From assembly GCF_037190085.1 (NCBI RefSeq), contig NZ_JBBCJO010000010.1, positions 62,001 through 126,000 of the forward strand: a stretch of 64,000 nucleotides of DNA. Direction: 5' to 3'. The position numbers and the translations under genes were made by a program. This document shows, one piece after another, positions 1 through 8,031 of this stretch. Each line of letters starts with the position of its first letter. Position 1 is the first letter of the stretch. A model generated the notes under the pieces. The model had not been told where the DNA came from and searched no databases. It saw only the letters and a list, made by a program, of their open reading frames with translations. The DNA is from Gemmatimonas aurantiaca (GTDB lineage Bacteria > Gemmatimonadota > Gemmatimonadetes > Gemmatimonadales > Gemmatimonadaceae).

Positions 1-2
1 TG

Positions 3-356
3 GCCCTGAGTTACGCGGTGCTGGTGTGGATGCTGATCGATCTGCCCTGGCTCGATGCGCTCGTCACCTGGTCGGTTTTCGCTGCATTCGGTGGACTGTT
101 GACGACGGTGTACGAATGGTGGGCGCGACGGCGTTATGCGGGCACCGGTCGCCGGGCACGACGGATCGTCCGACTGGAAGGACTGGTGCTCTGGCCCGCC
201 ATGGTGCCCGATTCGGTGGGGCTGATGCTCAACGATGCCGGGATCATTCCGGCCGACGAACGCGCCGAGACGCATCAGGAAGACACGCTGCGCATAACGG
301 GCGAGATGCCGGCGGCGGACTACGGGACGACGGGGAGGGGAGCAGGAGGGAGCTGA
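3..356 (+). CDS. C-terminal part of an unidentified membrane protein
   Basis: The reading frame is open from the first bases of the window, so the true start lies upstream; an internal GTG at 18 is only the first visible start-like codon. The visible part begins with hydrophobic stretches (roughly the first 40 residues, rich in Leu, Val, Trp and Phe) that look like one or two membrane segments. A basic loop around WWARRRYAG follows, then a polar tail. I do not recognise the family. The stop codon lies inside a purine-rich repeat (338-369) that recurs near 47.9 kb. The next gene on this strand starts about 170 bp downstream, so an operon is uncertain. Confidence 0.6.
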   Translation, partial: ALSYAVLVWMLIDLPWLDALVTWSVFAAFGGLLTTVYEWWARRRYAGTGRRARRIVRLEGLVLWPAMVPDSVGLMLNDAGIIPADERAETHQEDTLRITGEMPAADYGTTGRGAGGS

Positions 357-369
357 TCAGGGAGGAGGG
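338..369 (+). repeat. dispersed 30-bp purine-rich element, copy 1
   Basis: This stretch begins GGGAGCAG, contains AGGGAGCTG and TCAGG, and ends GGAGG. It matches the left arm of the inverted repeat at 47914-47943 with about three mismatches over 30 bases. It overlaps the stop codon of the upstream gene and lies ahead of the ABC-F gene. It may be a REP-like or terminator-associated element; function is unknown. Confidence 0.6.
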
Positions 370-526
370 TGGAGTGGGGCCTGAAAGGACCTATATTTCG
401 GGAATGACTCCGCACACCGGTGGGGTCCCTCTCCCGATGTGAGGAAGAGCATGGAGCAGAACCAGGCACATCACGATTGCCGGCGTCACATGGATGCCGT
501 GCCGTACACACCTGCCTGGTTCATTC

Positions 527-2242
527 ATGTCCCGTGCTTCCACTCCGTGGCTCACCGCCACCAACCTCACCTGCTTCCGACCTGACGGAAGCGCTCTGCT
601 CACCGACGTCACGCTCGGCATCGCCAACGAGCGCGTCGGACTGATCGGCCCGAACGGTTCGGGCAAGAGCACACTCCTCCGGCTCCTGAGTGGAGCCCTC
701 GCGCCGGAACATGGCGCATCCGGCCCGTCTCATGGCGTGTCCCAACGGTGGGCGATCGAGCGTGGCACGATCGAACGCACCGGCCGGCTTGCTCTGCTCA
801 CGCAGCGGGGTGTGTTTCCTCCCGAGGCGACCATCGCGGACATACTCGGCGTCGCCGACGTCCTCGCCGCCCTTGCCCGCTGTGACGCCGGAGAAGGGAC
901 GCTCGACGATGTGCAGTGCATCGGCGATCGATGGGACCTGGCCGAGTGTGTGCAACAGGCGCTCGCCACGTTCGATCTCGATCATCTGCCGTTGTATCGT
1001 CCCGCGGCGGACGTGAGTGGCGGGGAGCACACCCGTCTGCGTCTGGCGAGGGTCCTGCTCGACGCGCCGGATCTCCTGCTGCTCGACGAACCCACGAACG
1101 ATCTCGATGTCACGCATCGCGACGCCGTGTATCGGCTCGTGACGGATTGGCCCCGTGGACTCGTGGTGGCGACACATGACCGTGCGCTGCTCGAACATGT
1201 CGATCGCATCGTGGCCATCGAACAGGGCACGCTGCGCAGCTACGGTGGCAACTGGAGCGCCTATCGCGCCCAGCGCGACGCGCAGCAGCAGGCGGCCGAA
1301 CGTGAACACGCCAGCGCACTGGCCGCACGGGATCGTGTGCGCCGCCAGCAACAGGCCGTGCGTGAACGTCAGGCCCGCCGGGAGGCCGTGGGTCGGCAGG
1401 CCCGGACGAAGGGTGGACAGGCGCGCATTCTGCTCGGCATGCAACGGGAGCGCAGTGAAGGCACCGGCGCCCGTCTGCTCGGCACGATCGAACGCGCCCA
1501 CGACGAAGCGGATGCGCGGGTGCAGGAGGCACGGGCCCGACTCGAACAGCAGAAAGCCCTGTCGCTGCCGTCGACATCGAGCGGACTGGCGGCCGGTACG
1601 CTCGTCGTGGCGCTTCGCGATGCGTCCATTCACGTCACGGAAGAAAAGCCGCTGCTCGAGCATGTCACATTCGAGGTGCGTGGCCCCGAACGTGTGGCGT
1701 TGATCGGCGACAACGGCAGCGGGAAGTCGACGCTGCTGCGGGTGCTCGCTGGGCGGCATGCCATCGATGCGCAGGCAATGCATCGCGGCGTTCCCGTTCG
1801 CTCGGTGGTGTATCTCGATCAGCACGCCACGCTGCTGGACGCTCATGCCAGGGTGCTCGAGGCGATGCGGGCCGCGGTATCGGCGCGTGGAGGGATTGTC
1901 ACGGAGGAATCGCTGCGCGGCGCACTGGCCCGTTTCGGATTCCGGGCGACGCACGCAGAACGTTCCGTCGCACAGCTCAGCGGTGGAGAACGTATGCGCG
2001 CCGCGCTGGCCTGTGTGCTCGGCGTGATCGACGGTCCGGCACCGCAGTTGCTGCTGCTCGACGAACCCACCAATCACCTCGATATCGGCAGCCTCGAAGC
2101 GGTGGAAAGCGCGCTGCGGCATTTTGACGGCGCGCTCGTCGTCGCATCGCACGATCGGCATTTTCTCGACGCCATCGGCATCGTCCGTCGGGAATCCGTC
2201 GCCCAGTGGCATCCTCACGATGTGTCGGGCAATCCCGGATAG
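527..2242 (+). CDS. ABC-F family ATPase (duplicated nucleotide-binding domains, no membrane part)
   Basis: Two ABC ATPase domains lie in one soluble chain. The first has Walker A GPNGSGKST, signature VSGGEH and Walker B LLLLDEPTNDLD. The second has GDNGSGKST, LSGGER and LLLLDEPTNHLD. Between them is a charged, Arg/Gln-rich linker (about residues 250-340) typical of the ABC-F interdomain arm. ABC-F proteins act on ribosomes, in translation-factor or antibiotic-protection roles, not in transport. An upstream in-frame ATG at 494 would add 11 residues; 527 is preferred because the conserved part begins soon after. No clear Shine-Dalgarno sequence is seen before either. The exact subfamily cannot be told from sequence alone. 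Confidence 0.9.
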   Translation: MSRASTPWLTATNLTCFRPDGSALLTDVTLGIANERVGLIGPNGSGKSTLLRLLSGALAPEHGASGPSHGVSQRWAIERGTIERTGRLALLTQRGVFPPEATIADILGVADVLAALARCDAGEGTLDDVQCIGDRWDLAECVQQALATFDLDHLPLYRPAADVSGGEHTRLRLARVLLDAPDLLLLDEPTNDLDVTHRDAVYRLVTDWPRGLVVATHDRALLEHVDRIVAIEQGTLRSYGGNWSAYRAQRDAQQQAAEREHASALAARDRVRRQQQAVRERQARREAVGRQARTKGGQARILLGMQRERSEGTGARLLGTIERAHDEADARVQEARARLEQQKALSLPSTSSGLAAGTLVVALRDASIHVTEEKPLLEHVTFEVRGPERVALIGDNGSGKSTLLRVLAGRHAIDAQAMHRGVPVRSVVYLDQHATLLDAHARVLEAMRAAVSARGGIVTEESLRGALARFGFRATHAERSVAQLSGGERMRAALACVLGVIDGPAPQLLLLDEPTNHLDIGSLEAVESALRHFDGALVVASHDRHFLDAIGIVRRESVAQWHPHDVSGNPG

Positions 2243-2323
2243 CCTCATGCGTGATGTGGATCCATGCTACAAGGGAACCCCGGCATCGTCCGCGCCGGTA
2301 TGACTACGAATGGCATCTTCTCC

Positions 2324-2328
2324 GGAGG
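2324..2328 (+). promoter_or_regulatory. strong ribosome-binding site that fixes the usp start
   Basis: GGAGG stands five bases before the ATG at 2334. The earlier in-frame ATG at 2310 has no such site, so 2334 is the better start for the universal-stress gene. Confidence 0.7.
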
Positions 2329-2333
2329 TCACG

Positions 2334-3620
2334 ATGGGTACGACGGCGCCTCGCGTCAGCGAATTTCTCTCCACCTTCGAACCGGTGGTGTCGCCACGCG
2401 GTCCCTTGCTGCTGGCCAGCGATGGGTCGCCGGCTTCGGATGCGGCGTTCCCGATGGCGCGCGCTCTCGCCGCGCACACGGGAGCGCCCGTGCAGGTCAT
2501 CAGTGCACTGGTGCCGAATGTGATGCCCACCTACGCGCTCGATGCGATTCCGACGCCGGCGATACCGGTGAGTGCGCTGGTGGCGGGCCGGCAGGAAACG
2601 GTGCGCGAGCAGATGGCGCGTCTGGTGTCCGACACACCGTGGCCGGTGACGATCCGTGCCGGCGATCCGGTGCGCGAGATCGTGCGTCAGGCCGAGGAAA
2701 CGGAAGCCCGGGCCATCGTGGTCGGGCGGGGACGGCACGATCTGCTCGACCGCATCCTGGGCGGCGAATCGGTGCTGCGGTTGCTGCAACTGGGAGACAC
2801 GCCCGTCTTCGCGGTGAGCAGCGAACTGGAGGCGCTGCCGAAGCGGGTGGTGATCGCCACCGACTTCAGTGTGTTCAGCATCTATGCGGCGCGGGTGGCG
2901 CTCGATTTCGTGGCGCCCGATGCGTGGGTGCAACTCGTGCACGTGGCGCCTCCCTTCGGAGGCAACGCGCAGGTACTCCGCGAATTTTCCGGGGAGTATC
3001 GCCGCGAGGCGACGAAGACGTTCTCCACACTCGTGGCGCAATTGCGCCGGCCGGGGCTCACCTTCGACACCATGCTGCTCGACGGTAATGCGTCGGCCCG
3101 ACTGGTGGAGCATCTGGAAGCGGTGCAGGCCGATCTCGTGGTGACGGCCACGCACGGATACGGTTTCCTCCGGCGCATGATGCTGGGCAGCGTCACCGCG
3201 CAGCTCGTACGGTCGGCGCCCTGCTCGGTGCTGTGTGTGCCGGGGAGTGCACGCACCCTGGCGCTCGCACGGGCGCAGGCCATGGCGCATCACCAGCAGA
3301 CGCGCGTGTTGGCGCCGGAGCAGCTCGACGCGGAACTGGCGGCGTTTTCCGCCCGCAATCTGGGGCGTGAATGCACGGTGGAGGTGCATCAGACCGACAT
3401 CGGGGTGCATCCGATCGGTCGTCACCTCGTGTTCTCCGGCGCCAGTATCGACGGTCCCGATGGACGCATCGTGCTCATGTTCGGCGACGCCGCGGCCGGC
3501 CATCTCTCGCACCAGGTGCGCGGCACGGGGCAGGTGGAACTGATGGCCGATCCGGAGGGCCGGGATCAGTTGCTGCGCATCAGCTATGACGGCGGGCTGA
3601 CGCAGTTGGTCTTCGACTGA
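2334..3620 (+). CDS. tandem UspA-domain universal stress protein with extra C-terminal domain
   Basis: The protein has two UspA domains in tandem, about residues 20-165 and 175-310. The second ends in the typical GSVTAQLVRSAPCSVLCVP segment; the first carries a related stretch, GGESVLRLLQLGDTPVFAV. UspA proteins are cytoplasmic, often nucleotide-binding, and accumulate in stress or growth arrest. About 115 further residues follow that are not UspA-like, rich in short beta-type segments (VEVHQTDIGVHP, GRIVLMFGD). Such a tail is uncommon and may be a separate small domain. The gene stands alone and is convergent with the small gene at 3654. The start at 2334 is chosen on the GGAGG site. Confidence 0.88.
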   Translation: MGTTAPRVSEFLSTFEPVVSPRGPLLLASDGSPASDAAFPMARALAAHTGAPVQVISALVPNVMPTYALDAIPTPAIPVSALVAGRQETVREQMARLVSDTPWPVTIRAGDPVREIVRQAEETEARAIVVGRGRHDLLDRILGGESVLRLLQLGDTPVFAVSSELEALPKRVVIATDFSVFSIYAARVALDFVAPDAWVQLVHVAPPFGGNAQVLREFSGEYRREATKTFSTLVAQLRRPGLTFDTMLLDGNASARLVEHLEAVQADLVVTATHGYGFLRRMMLGSVTAQLVRSAPCSVLCVPGSARTLALARAQAMAHHQQTRVLAPEQLDAELAAFSARNLGRECTVEVHQTDIGVHPIGRHLVFSGASIDGPDGRIVLMFGDAAAGHLSHQVRGTGQVELMADPEGRDQLLRISYDGGLTQLVFD

Positions 3621-3640
3621 CTCCGCGTCCCGGGACGGAG
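3621..3640. terminator. possible bidirectional hairpin between convergent genes
   Basis: The near-palindrome CTCCG..TCCCGGGA..CGGAG lies between two convergent stop codons. There is no T-tract, so intrinsic termination is only a possibility. Confidence 0.3.
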
Positions 3641-3653
3641 GGGTGTCCGGGCT

Positions 3654-3902
3654 TCAGGACTCCGGACGCCCCTCGAGCGCCCTGGCGCGCACACTGGCCA
3701 TGATGCGTGTCATGTCGGCTTCACAGCGCTCACGCTCGTCGGGCGTCCAGAAATCCTGATTGGCGGCCACACGGATCGACGCCAGCATCTCGTCCACGAG
3801 TTCGCGGAGCCGGGGATTCTGGCGTCGGTCGCGTCCGTCATATCCGGACGGGGAGTGCGAAGGAAAGGCAGGAGTCATTCCTGCAATGTCGACCTGCGTC
3901 AC
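3654..3902 (-). CDS. small hypothetical protein, about 74-82 residues
   Basis: This is a short, charged, probably soluble protein with an N-terminal disordered part and a likely helical C-terminal half (LRELVDEMLASIRVAANQ, then a segment ending RIMASVRARALEG). It may start at the GTG at 3902 or the ATG at 3878; neither has a convincing ribosome-binding site. It sits between the stress-protein gene (convergent) and the cbb3 operon (same strand, 51 bp from its last gene), so it might be a distal transcript of neither. I do not recognise a family. The coding character is plausible but not proven. Confidence 0.45.
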   Translation of the reverse strand: MTQVDIAGMTPAFPSHSPSGYDGRDRRQNPRLRELVDEMLASIRVAANQDFWTPDERERCEADMTRIMASVRARALEGRPES

Positions 3903-3953
3903 ACATCGGACAATACGTGAATCCAGGCCACTGACTCCGGGAATTTCCGGCGG

Positions 3954-4175
3954 TCAGCTCCCGCTCTTGCTGTCCGGCGCCGAAGAGGCAGAGTCCGGCC
4001 CGGCACTCCGGACGGCACCCGGCGATGTCGTGCGCGCGCCCTCGTCGTGCAACACCCGCATGGCGGGGGTGTCCAGATCGTCGAACTGTCCGCTCCGGGC
4101 GCTCCACACGAAGGCGACGACGGCGCCGGCCACGATCAGCAGCGCCAGCGGCAGCACCAGAAAAATCACGCTCAT
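3954..4175 (-). CDS. ccoS: CcoS, cbb3 oxidase assembly protein
   Basis: A 73-residue protein with one N-terminal membrane helix (FLVLPLALLIVAGAVVAFVW) followed by SGQFDDLDTPAMRVL. That last motif matches the conserved CcoS pattern 'W..rsGQfdDl..pa.ril'. CcoS is needed for cofactor (haem or copper) insertion into cbb3 cytochrome oxidase. Its ATG overlaps the ccoI stop by four bases (ATGA), so the two are translationally coupled. It is the last gene of the cbb3 operon. The C-terminal 25 residues are Ser/Ala-rich and probably disordered. Confidence 0.9.
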   Translation of the reverse strand: MSVIFLVLPLALLIVAGAVVAFVWSARSGQFDDLDTPAMRVLHDEGARTTSPGAVRSAGPDSASSAPDSKSGS

Positions 4176-6733
4176 GCCATGGCCTCCGCGGCCGGTGGAA
4201 CGGGAGCGGCATCGCGCCGCGATCGCGAGCCGATCGGACGTCGATCCTGCCGGGGAAACGTATGGCCATGCCACGATCCCAGCACCACCGTGATCGAACT
4301 GGCCGGCATGAGAAGCGCCGCCACGAGCGGTGTGAGCAGGCCGAACATCGCCATCGACGCACCCACGATGTTGTAGGCGATCGACAGCGCGATGTTGCGG
4401 CGGATCACGTGCAGCGTGCGCCGGGAGCCGTCGATGAGCTCCACCAGTGGCGTGAGACCGGCTCGGGTGAGATACACGTCGGCCGTGGCCAGGCAGGCTT
4501 CCGCGCCGCCCTGAACGCCGATGCCCACGGTCGCCGCCGCGATCGCCGCCGCATCGTTCACGCCATCCCCCACCATCACCACCCGACCCGCGGTCCTGGC
4601 GCGTTCGATAAACGCCAGTTTTTCCTCGGGCGATGCGCCGCCGATGGCGTCCGCGGGTGCAAACCCCAGCGACGCGCCCACCGTGCGCACCACATCCTCG
4701 GCGTCGCCGCTGAGCAGCACCGTGCGCCAACCGCGCGCGCGCAACTGATCGAGCGATACGCGGGCATCGTCGCGCACGCGGTCGCCGAGACCGGCGATGG
4801 CCACCAGTTCGCCATCCACGCTCACGTGCACGGGCGTCAGTGTGCGACCGATCTCATCGTCGGCATTCGGGGTGCCGGCCGTCGTTTCGAGCCCCGAGGC
4901 GATGGAGGTGGTCTGCGCGGCCACGAAGCGCGGAGACCCGATGCGCACCCGGCGTCCGTCGATCACACCTTCCAGACCCCCGCCCACCACATGCCGCGCC
5001 TCTGAGACGTCCAGGCCATCCGGCCGCGCGAGACCGGGCCAGGCGTTCCGGAAGCCTTCGGCCAGCGGATGCGACGAACCGGCTTCGAGCGTCAGCACCA
5101 GCGGCTTCACCCACTCGGGACCGACCCAGCGCACCAGCGCGGTACGGCCTTCGGTGATGGTGCCGGTCTTGTCGAACACCAGCGTGCCCGGCGCGGCCAG
5201 CGACTCGAGTGCATCGCCGCCCTTGATCAGCATGCCGTTCCCCGCCGCGCGTCCGACCGCCACGGTGATGGCCAGCGGTGTCGCGAGCGCGAGCGCGCAG
5301 GGACAGGTCACGATCAGGAGCGCGATGGCGTCGTCGAGCGCATGCGGCAGCGAGAGCGCGCTCTTGATGCCGAACGTCGCGGCGGCGAGCAGCAGCACCA
5401 CGGCGGTGAAGATGCCGGCGAGCCGGTTGGCGGTCTGCACGATCGGCGCCCGCCGGCGACTGCTCTCTTCCACCTGCTGCAGCAGCTTCGCGATGCGGCT
5501 CGATTCTCCCGCCTGTTCCACCCGCACCTGCAGCGGCGCTTCCACGTTCAGCGTGCCGGCGAACACGGTCTCGCCTTCCCGCACCGAAGCGGGACGCGAT
5601 TCCCCGGTGAGCAGCGCACCGTTCACGGTGGAATGTCCGCGCACGACGATGCCGTCGGCGGCAAACGTCTCACCGGCCCGCACGTCGAGCACCATGCCGG
5701 GCAGCAGCGCCTCGCTCGGAATTTCACGCACCGTGTCCTGCTCGACGATGCGGGCCGTGTTCGGCGCGATGGCGTGCAACAGCTCCGCCGAATCGGCCGC
5801 CAGACGCTGACCGCGTTGCTGCAGGAACCGGCCCACAAGCAATGCGAAGATGAGCAGCGCCAGACCATCGAAGTAGATGGGGCCCGTGCCGGTGACGGTA
5901 TTGATCGTGCCCCGCACGAGTCCGGCCGCCAGCGCGATCGCGATGGGCAGATCCATGTGCAGCGACTTCGTGCGCACCGAGGCCCAGGCCCCCGTGAAGA
6001 AGACCCGACCGGGCCACACGAACGCCGGCACCATGAGCGCAAAACTCACCCACCGGAAGAAGTGCGTGAAACTCGCCTCCATGCCGTTGAGTTCCCCGGC
6101 ATAGAGCGCGAGCGCCGCCAGCATCATGTTGATCGCGATGGCGCCGGCGATGCCGATGCGCACGAGCATTGCACGATCCTCGCGTCGGCGCATGTCGGCG
6201 CGCGCGACACCGCGGAACGGATGCGGCGGATATCCCAGCACATCGAGCGCCCGTGCGATCGCCGACAGCGGAACGACCGTCGGGTCCCACTCCACGACGG
6301 CCAGCGAGCGGCGGACATCGAGCTCGGCCCGCAACACGCCACTCTGCAGCAGCGGCACACGTTCCACCAGCCACACACACGATGCGCAGTGTACGCCCTC
6401 GAGATACAGCTCCGTGCGCGCGAGCCCACCGGGCTGCGGCTGCACATAAAGCTGCGCGAACGTGGGGTGATCGAACTCCTCGTAGCTCCGTCCCGAGGCG
6501 CGTACCGGCGCTTCACGACGCTGCGGAAATCCGTAGTAGCTGTCGAGACCGTGCTCGTGCAGGATCGCGAATGCCGTATGGCACCCCGCACAGCAGAACT
6601 GCCGTTCGGCGCCTTCCTGGAAGAGGCCCGGTGGCACCGCCGACGAACAGTGCGTACAGAGCACCGTGGCGTGTTCCGTTGCGTGCTTCGCCACACCGTC
6701 CGCCGTGGCGAGGCGCAGGGCGTCAGTGGACAT
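4172..6733 (-). CDS. ccoI: CcoI/FixI-type copper-transporting P-type ATPase
   Basis: An 853-residue heavy-metal P1B ATPase. The N-terminus has a cysteine-rich zinc-ribbon-like part (CTHCSS, FCCAGCHTAF), then a metal-binding domain with GVHCASCVW. Membrane helices follow, with the transport motif TCPCALALATPLA, the phosphorylation motif DKTGT and the hinge motif MVGDGVNDAAAI. The Cys-rich leader plus single metal domain is typical of CcoI/FixI, which supplies copper for the cbb3 binuclear centre across the inner membrane. It overlaps the upstream TauE/SafE-like gene by 11 bases and ccoS by four, supporting one operon. All catalytic motifs are intact. Confidence 0.95.
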   Translation of the reverse strand: MSTDALRLATADGVAKHATEHATVLCTHCSSAVPPGLFQEGAERQFCCAGCHTAFAILHEHGLDSYYGFPQRREAPVRASGRSYEEFDHPTFAQLYVQPQPGGLARTELYLEGVHCASCVWLVERVPLLQSGVLRAELDVRRSLAVVEWDPTVVPLSAIARALDVLGYPPHPFRGVARADMRRREDRAMLVRIGIAGAIAINMMLAALALYAGELNGMEASFTHFFRWVSFALMVPAFVWPGRVFFTGAWASVRTKSLHMDLPIAIALAAGLVRGTINTVTGTGPIYFDGLALLIFALLVGRFLQQRGQRLAADSAELLHAIAPNTARIVEQDTVREIPSEALLPGMVLDVRAGETFAADGIVVRGHSTVNGALLTGESRPASVREGETVFAGTLNVEAPLQVRVEQAGESSRIAKLLQQVEESSRRRAPIVQTANRLAGIFTAVVLLLAAATFGIKSALSLPHALDDAIALLIVTCPCALALATPLAITVAVGRAAGNGMLIKGGDALESLAAPGTLVFDKTGTITEGRTALVRWVGPEWVKPLVLTLEAGSSHPLAEGFRNAWPGLARPDGLDVSEARHVVGGGLEGVIDGRRVRIGSPRFVAAQTTSIASGLETTAGTPNADDEIGRTLTPVHVSVDGELVAIAGLGDRVRDDARVSLDQLRARGWRTVLLSGDAEDVVRTVGASLGFAPADAIGGASPEEKLAFIERARTAGRVVMVGDGVNDAAAIAAATVGIGVQGGAEACLATADVYLTRAGLTPLVELIDGSRRTLHVIRRNIALSIAYNIVGASMAMFGLLTPLVAALLMPASSITVVLGSWHGHTFPRQDRRPIGSRSRRDAAPVPPAAEAMA

Positions 6734-7415
6734 GCACGGTGCGCAGATGGCCCGACAGTGACCAGAGCCCCATGATCAGGACCACGGTGGCACTCACCAT
6801 GGGCAGCCGGTTCCGGAATGGCGCCAGCACGGTCTGCGCGCCAAGGCCCACGGCGACGAGCGCCGGTACCGTGCCCAGCCAGAAGATCGCCATCATTCCC
6901 ATGGCCGACAGCACACTACCCGTGCCGCCCGCGGTGGCCACGAACACGTACAACCAGCCGCAGGGCAGCAGCGTGGTGAGCAGTCCGGTGAGCAGGGCGC
7001 GGAGGCCAACGGGTTGGCTGCGCACGGCATGCAGCACCCGACCCAGCATGCGTTGCCAGGCTTCCGGCGCGCGCAGTGCCCCGAGCGAGACGCCGCGCTG
7101 TGCGGCGAGTGTGCTCACGGCCCAGGCGATCATGAGTGCCCCCGCCACGACGGCGGCTCCCTGCTGGATGCCGGCCAGGGCGCCCAGGTGCGAGACGTGC
7201 GCACCCACCACACCGGCCAACGCGCCGAGGATGAGATACGACAGCAATCGTCCGATGTTGTACAGCGCGTGCGCATGCAGCAGCGACGGCCGGGGTGACG
7301 ATGCACCGTTCACCCCCGCTCCCGCATAGAAGCAGACAAAACCGCCACACATCCCGGCGCAGTGCACACTGCCCACGAGACTGGCCATCAGGACGCCTGC
7401 CGCAGTGCCGATCAT
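6723..7415 (-). CDS. sulfite exporter TauE/SafE-like membrane protein of the cbb3 locus
   Basis: A 230-residue polytopic membrane protein with about six hydrophobic segments. It starts with the characteristic GSVHCAGMCGGF motif and has a second half-repeat with LLPCGWLYVFV. Proteins of this type (DsbD-like or TauE/SafE-like, 'SafE' in FixI clusters) are regularly found next to ccoI and ccoS and are thought to help copper or thiol handling during oxidase assembly; the exact substrate is not settled. Both CxxxC-like cysteine motifs are present. It overlaps ccoI by 11 bases. Its ribosome-binding region consists of 14-bp tandem repeats (7425-7480), which is odd. Confidence 0.85.
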   Translation of the reverse strand: MIGTAAGVLMASLVGSVHCAGMCGGFVCFYAGAGVNGASSPRPSLLHAHALYNIGRLLSYLILGALAGVVGAHVSHLGALAGIQQGAAVVAGALMIAWAVSTLAAQRGVSLGALRAPEAWQRMLGRVLHAVRSQPVGLRALLTGLLTTLLPCGWLYVFVATAGGTGSVLSAMGMMAIFWLGTVPALVAVGLGAQTVLAPFRNRLPMVSATVVLIMGLWSLSGHLRTVHVH

Positions 7416-7424
7416 GGCAGGTCG

Positions 7425-7480
7425 CTCATCGGGTGCTGCTCATCGGGTACCACTCATCGGGTGCCACTCATCGAGTGCCG
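7425..7480. repeat. four-copy 14-bp tandem repeat between fixH and the TauE/SafE gene
   Basis: There are four units starting at 7425, 7439, 7453 and 7467. Each begins CTCATCGGGT, except the last, which begins CTCATCGAGT. The last unit includes the fixH stop codon, and the first lies 9 bp from the ATG of the downstream (minus-strand) gene. The array therefore makes up the leader and ribosome-binding region of that gene. Copy-number change here would shift spacing by 14 bp. Confidence 0.85.
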
Positions 7481-8031
7481 CGGCTCCCGCTATCGGGGAC
7501 GGCAGTGGGGATGGCGGTGGTGTGCGCCGCCCGCACGGCGGTGATGCGTGTGCTCACCGAATAGCGGGCCGGGGTCGACACATCGGGATGCTGCCCGTCG
7601 GCATGCAACGCCTCGACGCGCACTTCCCACTCGCCGGGCGTGCTGATCGGCAGCGTCGAGACATAGGTGCCGGGGGCGGTCTCCGGCAGCACCGCGGTCA
7701 GCGTGTCGTTCGCGCGGGCGTTGAAACGCGCCGTCACGGAGACGGTGGCGCCCACCAGCGGACCGGCGTCACGATCCTTGAGGCGGATCGTGAGACGTGT
7801 GGGCTGGCCGGTCACGAGGGAATCGAGCGACGACTCGACTCCCCATCCCAGATCGAGATTGCGCCGCTCCTGCGCCATCGTGGAATCGAACGCCACGGCC
7901 CGGGCGTAATAGTCCGGTTCCACGGCGAACGACGGATCGTCGTTCGCGATACGCATCACGGCGATGTTGGCGACGACCGTGGCGCCGAGGATGACGGCGA
8001 CGCCGATGGGCCAACCCATACCGGGTTTCAC
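7468..8031 (-). CDS. fixH: FixH/CcoH-like membrane-anchored periplasmic protein
   Basis: A 187-residue protein with one N-terminal membrane helix (WPIGVAVILGATVVANIAVM) followed by DPSFAVEPDYYARAVAFD. That segment matches the FixH pattern 'n.p....vv.d.YY.kal..d'. The rest forms an Ig-like beta domain (TRLTIRLKDRDAGPLVGATV). FixH/CcoH takes part in cbb3 oxidase assembly and stability. The GTG start overlaps the ccoG stop (GTGA), and the protein follows ccoG as in most fixGHIS clusters. The C-terminal 20 residues lie beyond the family's usual end. Confidence 0.85.
   Translation of the reverse strand: MKPGMGWPIGVAVILGATVVANIAVMRIANDDPSFAVEPDYYARAVAFDSTMAQERRNLDLGWGVESSLDSLVTGQPTRLTIRLKDRDAGPLVGATVSVTARFNARANDTLTAVLPETAPGTYVSTLPISTPGEWEVRVEALHADGQHPDVSTPARYSVSTRITAVRAAHTTAIPTAVPDSGSRGTR

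Noticed and set aside
521..2248. Long minus-strand open frame of 575 codons
   Set aside because: It lies wholly opposite the ABC-F gene, whose motifs are complete; the translated product is low-complexity His/Arg-rich and has no known motif. It is a shadow caused by high GC.
5069..6775. 568-codon plus-strand open frame
   Set aside because: It is antisense to ccoI, rich in Arg/His/Gln and without a motif; ccoI is certain.
7425..7480. CRISPR array
   Set aside because: Units are 14 bp without spacers; this and the other short tandem repeats of the window are not CRISPR. No cas genes are present.
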